Position numbers and translations under genes: made by a program | Shown here: in pieces, positions 59,301 through 64,000 of the stretch | Position numbering within the stretch: position 1 is the first letter of the stretch | Layout of the letters: the number at the start of each line of letters is the position of its first letter | Notes under the pieces: model-generated | What the model was told of the DNA's origin: nothing | The model's input: only the letters and a program-made list of their open reading frames with translations | The model's database searches: none | NCBI RefSeq assembly: GCF_040802235.1 | Contig: NC_133172.1 | Location: 31,825,738-31,889,737 of the forward strand | DNA: 64,000 bases | Reading direction: 5' to 3' | Source: Manis javanica | Taxonomy: Eukaryota; Chordata; Mammalia; Pholidota; Manidae

Positions 59301-59435
59301 TTGCATCTCTTATTTGGTGACTTAGAAATAAAATTCATAACAAAAAATAGCAGGATAAGTATATGAGTCTCCCCTACCTTTTTTCCAGAGTAATGATTGA
59401 TGTCTTAGTAGTCTGCAAATGTGACCAATGAGAGT

Positions 59436-61232
59436 TTTATTTATTAAGGTATCATTGATACACACTCTTATGAAGGTTTCACATGAAAAACATTATGGTT
59501 ACTACATTTACCCATATTATCAATTTCCCCCCGTACCCCATTGAAGTCACTGTCCATCAGTGTAGGAAGATGCCACAGAGTCACTACTTGTCTTCTCTGT
59601 GCTATACTGTCTTCCCTGTGACTCCCCCCACACCAAGCATAATATGCCTCAATCCCCTTCTCCCTCCCTCCCCAGCCACCCTCCTCCACCCCTCCCCTTG
59701 GATAACCACTAGTCCCTTCTTGGACTCTGTGAGTCTACTGCTGTTTTGTTCCTTCAGTTTTGCTTCGTTGTTATACTCCACAAATGAGGGAAATCATTTG
59801 GTACTTGTCTTTCTCTGCCTGACTTATTTCACTGAGCATAATACCCTCTAGCTCCATCCATGTTGGTGCCAATGGTAGGATTTGTTTCCTTCTTATGGTT
59901 GAAGAGTATACCATTGTGTGTATATACCACATCTTCTTTAGCCATTCATCTACTGATGGACACTTAGGTTGCTTCCATATCTTGGCTAATGCAAATACTG
60001 TTGCAATAAACATAGGGGTGCTTATGTCTTTTTGAATCTGAGAACTTGTTTTCTTTGGGTAAATTCCTAGGAGTGGAATTCCTGGGTCAAATGGTATTTC
60101 TACGTTTAGTTTTTTTAGGAACCTCCATATTGCTTTACACATGGTTGAACTAGCGTATATTTCCACCAGCAGTGTAGGGGGGTTCCCCTTTCTCCTCTTC
60201 CTTGCCAGTATTTGTTGTTCTGAGTCTTTTGGATGCTGGACATCCTTACTGGTGTGAGGTGATACCTCATTGTGGTTTTAATTTGCATTTCCCTGATAAT
60301 TAGCAATGTGGAGCATCTTTTCATGTGCCTGTTGTCCTTCTGAATTTCTTCTTTGTAGAATTGTCTGTTCATATCCTCTGCCCATTATTTAATAGGGTTA
60401 TTTCCTTTTTGGTTGCTGAGGCATGTGAGTTCTTTATATATTTTGGATGGTACCCACTTATCGGATATGTCACTTACAAATATATTCTGCAATACTGTAG
60501 GATGCCTTTTTGTTCTACTGATGGTGTCCTTTGCTGTACAGAACCTTTTTAGGGATATGTCACTTACAAATATATTCTGCAATACTGTAGGATGCCTTTT
60601 TGTTCTACTGATGGTGTCCTTTGCTGTACAGAACCTTTTTAGTCTGATGTAGTGCCATTTGTTCGTTTTTCCTTTTGCTTTCCTTGCCCGAGGAGATGTG
60701 TTCAGGATCAGATGTTGCTCATGTTTATATTCAAGAGAGTTTTGCCTATGTTTTCTTCCATGAGTTTTATGGTTTCCTGACTTACATTCAGGTCTCTGAT
60801 CCATTTCGAGTTTACTTTTGTATATGGAGTTAGACAGTAATCCAGTTTCATTCTCTTACATATAGCTGTCAAGATTTCCTAACACCAGTTGTTAAAGAGT
60901 CATTTCCCCATTGTATATCCATGGCTCCATTATCATTGACCATATATGCTTGTGTTTATATCTGGGCTCTATTTTCTGTTCCATTGATCTATGGGTCTGT
61001 TGTTGTTCCAGTACCAAATTGTCTTGATTACTGTGGCTTTGTAGTAGAGCTTGAAGTCGGGGAGCGTGATCACCTCTCCTTTATTCTTCCTTCTCAGGAT
61101 TGCTTTGGCTATTTGGGGTCTTTTATGGATCCATATGAATTTTAGAACTATTTGCTCTAGTTCATTGAAGAAATGCTGTTGATATTTGATAGGGATTGCA
61201 TTGTATCTGTAGATTTCTTTAGGCAGGATGGC
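59436..61232 (-). mobile_element. L1, 5'-truncated or interrupted (antisense)
   Basis: The 3' end starts ttattaaggtatcattgata; ORF2 C-terminal remnants follow on the minus strand (60166-59771: [20 protein letters not shown]; 60372-60115; 60804-60385). It stops abruptly at about 61232, inside the text gcaggatggcaattttt, where another L1 3' end begins. A perfect 90-bp duplication lies inside (60463-60642). Confidence 0.9.
60463..60642. repeat. Perfect 90-bp tandem duplication
   Basis: 60463-60552 and 60553-60642 are identical as far as I can read. 90 bp is 30 codons, so the ORF2 remnant frame is kept and shows the unit [20 protein letters not shown] onward twice. Confidence 0.95.
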
Positions 61233-61235
61233 AAT

Positions 61236-64000
61236 TTTTATTTAATATTAAGTTATTGATATACACTCTTATGAAGGTTTCACATGAAAAAACAATGTGG
61301 TTACTACATTTACCCTTATTATCAAGTCCTGACCCATACCCCAATACACTCACTGTCCATCAGTGTAGAAAGATACCACAGATTGACTGTTTGCCTTCTC
61401 TGTGCTACACTGTTTTCCCTGTGACCCCCACACCATGTGTACTAAACGTAATACCCCTCAATCCCCTTCTCCCTCCCTCCCCACCCGTCCTTCCCCACCC
61501 CTCCCATTTGGTAACCACTAGTCCCCTCTTGGAGTCTGTGAGTCAGCTGCAGTTTTGTTCCTTCAGTTTTGCTTTGTTGTTATACTCCACAAATGAGGGA
61601 AATAATTTGGCACTTGTCTTTCTCCGCCAGGCTTATTTCACTGAGCATAGTATCCTCCAGCTCCATCCATGTCATTGCAAATGGTAGGATTTGTTTCTTT
61701 CTTATGGCTGAATAGTTTTCCATTGTGTATATGTACCACATCTTCTTTATCCATTCATCTACTGATGGACATTTAGGTTGCTTCCGTATCTTGGCTATTG
61801 TAAATAGTGCTGAGATAAACATAGGGGTGCATATGTCTTTTTGAATCTGAGAACTTGTATTCTCTGGGTAAATTCCAAGAAGTGGGATTTCCGGGTTGAA
61901 TGGTATTTCTATGTTTTAGTTTTTTGAAGAACCTCCATATTGCTTGACACAATGGTTGAACTAGCTTACATTCCCACCAGCACTGTAGGAGGGTTCCCCT
62001 TCTCCAAATCCTCACCAGCATTTGTTGTTCTTAGTCTTTTCGACGCTGGACATCTTTACTGGTGGGCAGTGACATCTCATTGTGGTTTCAATTTGCATTT
62101 TCCTGATGATTAGTGATGTGGAGCATCTTTTCATGGGCCTGTTGGTCATCTGAATTTTTTCTTTGGAGAATTTTCTCTTCATATCCTCTGCCCATTTTTT
62201 AATTGGGTTATTTGCTTTTTGAGTGTTGAGGCATGTAAGTTCTTTATATATTTTGGAGGCTAACCCCTTGTCAGATATGTCATTTACAAATATATTCTGC
62301 AATACTGTAGGATGCCTTTTTGTTCTGTTGATGGTGTCCTTTGCCATACAGAAACTTTTTAGTTTGATATAGTCCCATGTGTTCATTTTTGCTTTTGTTT
62401 CTCTTGCTAGAGGAGATGCATTCAGGAAGAAGTTGCTCATGCTTATATTCAGGAGATTTTTGCCTATGTTGTCGTCTATGAGTTTTGATAGTTTCATGAC
62501 TTACATTCAGGTTTTTGATCCTTTTTCAGTTTACTTTTGTGTATGGGGTTAGATGATAATCCAGTTTCATTCTCTTGCATGTAGCTGTCCAGTTTTGCCA
62601 ACATCAGTTGTTGAAAAGGCTGTCATTTCCCCATTGTATGTCCATGGCTGCTTTATCATATATTAATTGACCAAATATGTGTGGGTTTATATCAGGGCTC
62701 TCTAGTATGTTCCATTGGTCTGTGGGTCTGTTTTTGTGCCAGTACCAAATTATCGTGGTTACTGTGGCTTTGTAGTAGAGCTTGAAGTTGGGGAGCATAA
62801 TGCCACCAGCTTTATTCTTCCTCCTCTGGATTGCTATGGCTGTTTGGGGTCTTTGGTGGTTCCATATGAATTTTAGAACGATTTTTTCTAGTTCATTGAA
62901 GAATGCTGTTGGCATTTTGATGGGAATTGCACTGAATCTGTGGATTGCTTTAGGCAAGATGACCATTTTAACAATGTGAATTCTTCCTATCCATGAGCAT
63001 GGGTGTTTTTCCATGTATTGGTATCTTCTTTAATTTCTCTCATGAGTGTCTTGTAGTTTTCAGCATATAGGTCTTTCACTTCCTTAGTTAAGTTTATTCC
63101 TAGGTATTTTATTCTTTTTGATGCAACTGTGAATGGAATTGTTTTCCTGATTTCTATTTCTGCTAGTTCATTGTTAGTGTATAGGAATGACACAGATTTC
63201 TGCGTATTAATTTTGTATCCTGCAACTTTGCTGAATTCAGATATTAGATCTAATAGTTTGGAGTAGATGCTTTAGGGTATTTTATGTACAATATCATGTC
63301 ATCTGCAAACAGGGACAGTTTAACTTCTTCCTTGCCTATTTGGATGCCTTTTATTTCTTTGTGTTGTCTGATTGCTGGCTAGGAGATCCAGTACTATGTT
63401 GAATAGAAGTGGGGAGAGTGGGCATCCCTGTCTTGTTCCCGATCTTAGAGGAAAAGCTTTCAGCTTCTTACTATTAAACATTATGTTGGCTGTGGGTTTG
63501 TCATATATGGCTTTTATTGTGTTGAGGTACTTGCCCTCTGTACCCATTTTGTTGAGAGTTTTTTTCATAAATGGATGTTGAATTTTGTTGAATGCTTTTT
63601 AAGCATCAGAGAAGATCATCATGTGATTTTTGTCCTCCTTTTTGTTGATGTGGTGGATGATGTTGATGGACTTTCTAATGTTGTACCATCCTTGCATCCC
63701 TGGGATGAATAATCCCACTTGATCATGATGGATGATCTTCTTGATGTATTTTTGAAGTTGGTTTGCTGATATTTTGTTGAGTATTTTTGCATCTATGTTC
63801 ATCAGGGATATTGGTCTATAATTTTCTTTTTTTATGGTATCTTTGCCTGGTTTTGGTATTAGAGTGATTCTGGCCTCTTAGAATGAGTTTGGAAGTATTG
63901 TCTCTTCTTTACTCTTTGGAAAACTTAAAGGAGGATGGGTATTAGGTCTTCACTACATGTTTGATAAAATTCAGCAGTAAAGCCATCTGGTTCAGGAGTT
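61236..64000 (-). mobile_element. Second L1 (antisense), continues past the window
   Basis: A new 3' end (aagttattgatatacactct) starts right where the first L1 breaks off. It runs through the 3' UTR, ORF2 C-terminus (62021-61580), 62497-62012 ([18 protein letters not shown]), 63014-62604, and reverse transcriptase pieces (63568-63320: [19 protein letters not shown]). Frameshifts and stops break ORF2. It continues to the right edge. Confidence 0.9.

Noticed and set aside
60463-60642. Duplicated block considered as a repeat-protein gene
   Set aside because: The text is L1 ORF2, already broken by stops on either side.

Overview
This window is vertebrate nuclear DNA, specifically from a placental mammal. 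It has two intron-containing genes on the + strand, with every intron GT-AG, CpG-rich promoters, and a background of L1, L2, MIR, MER20 (hAT) and Tigger (mariner) repeats. The genes are CNEP1R1 (complete, six coding exons, 5641-22258) and HEATR3 (the first twelve coding exons, 35664-57987, running off the right edge). The same order and orientation occurs on human 16q12.1. I see no Alu, B1/B2, ruminant Bov, horse ERE or carnivore tRNA-Lys SINE. The youngest repeats are L1s plus one poly-A-ended retroposon I cannot name (39907-40440). That profile fits a laurasiatherian poor in lineage-specific SINEs, and a pangolin is my best guess from memory. That guess is inference only.

Layout. 1-5280 is upstream flank made of old L1 (one nested inside another), L2 copies and a possible LTR. 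5290-5870 is the CpG-island promoter of CNEP1R1, which holds a seven-codon upstream ORF. 5641-23575 is CNEP1R1 with its 3' UTR. Its third intron contains an almost full-length antisense L1 (11805-17935) with broken ORFs, and its fifth intron contains old sense L1M pieces. 23576-35350 is intergenic and mostly ancient repeats, including a head-to-head MER20 pair. 35350-36110 is the HEATR3 CpG island with exons 1 and 2. 36118-64000 is the rest of HEATR3, whose introns hold MIR/L2, a Tigger element with intact TA target sites, an L1 3' end in sense orientation, a second MER20, and two antisense L1s in tandem at the right end.

The two genes act in different processes. CNEP1R1 is the membrane partner of the nuclear-envelope phosphatase CTDNEP1, which controls lipin and so lipid synthesis. 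HEATR3 is the animal counterpart of yeast Syo1, the chaperone that brings uL18/uL5 (RPL5/RPL11) into the nucleus for 5S RNP assembly. I see no operon-like or shared control, and each gene has its own CpG island.

I found no exotic new system. The most notable item is a partial, diverged duplicate of HEATR3 coding exon 11, with its acceptor site, about 1 kb downstream in the following intron. Other points of interest are a perfect 90-bp in-frame duplication inside an L1 ORF2 remnant, the unnamed retroposon, the CNEP1R1 upstream ORF, and a short hydrophobic reading frame that may be a gene fragment.
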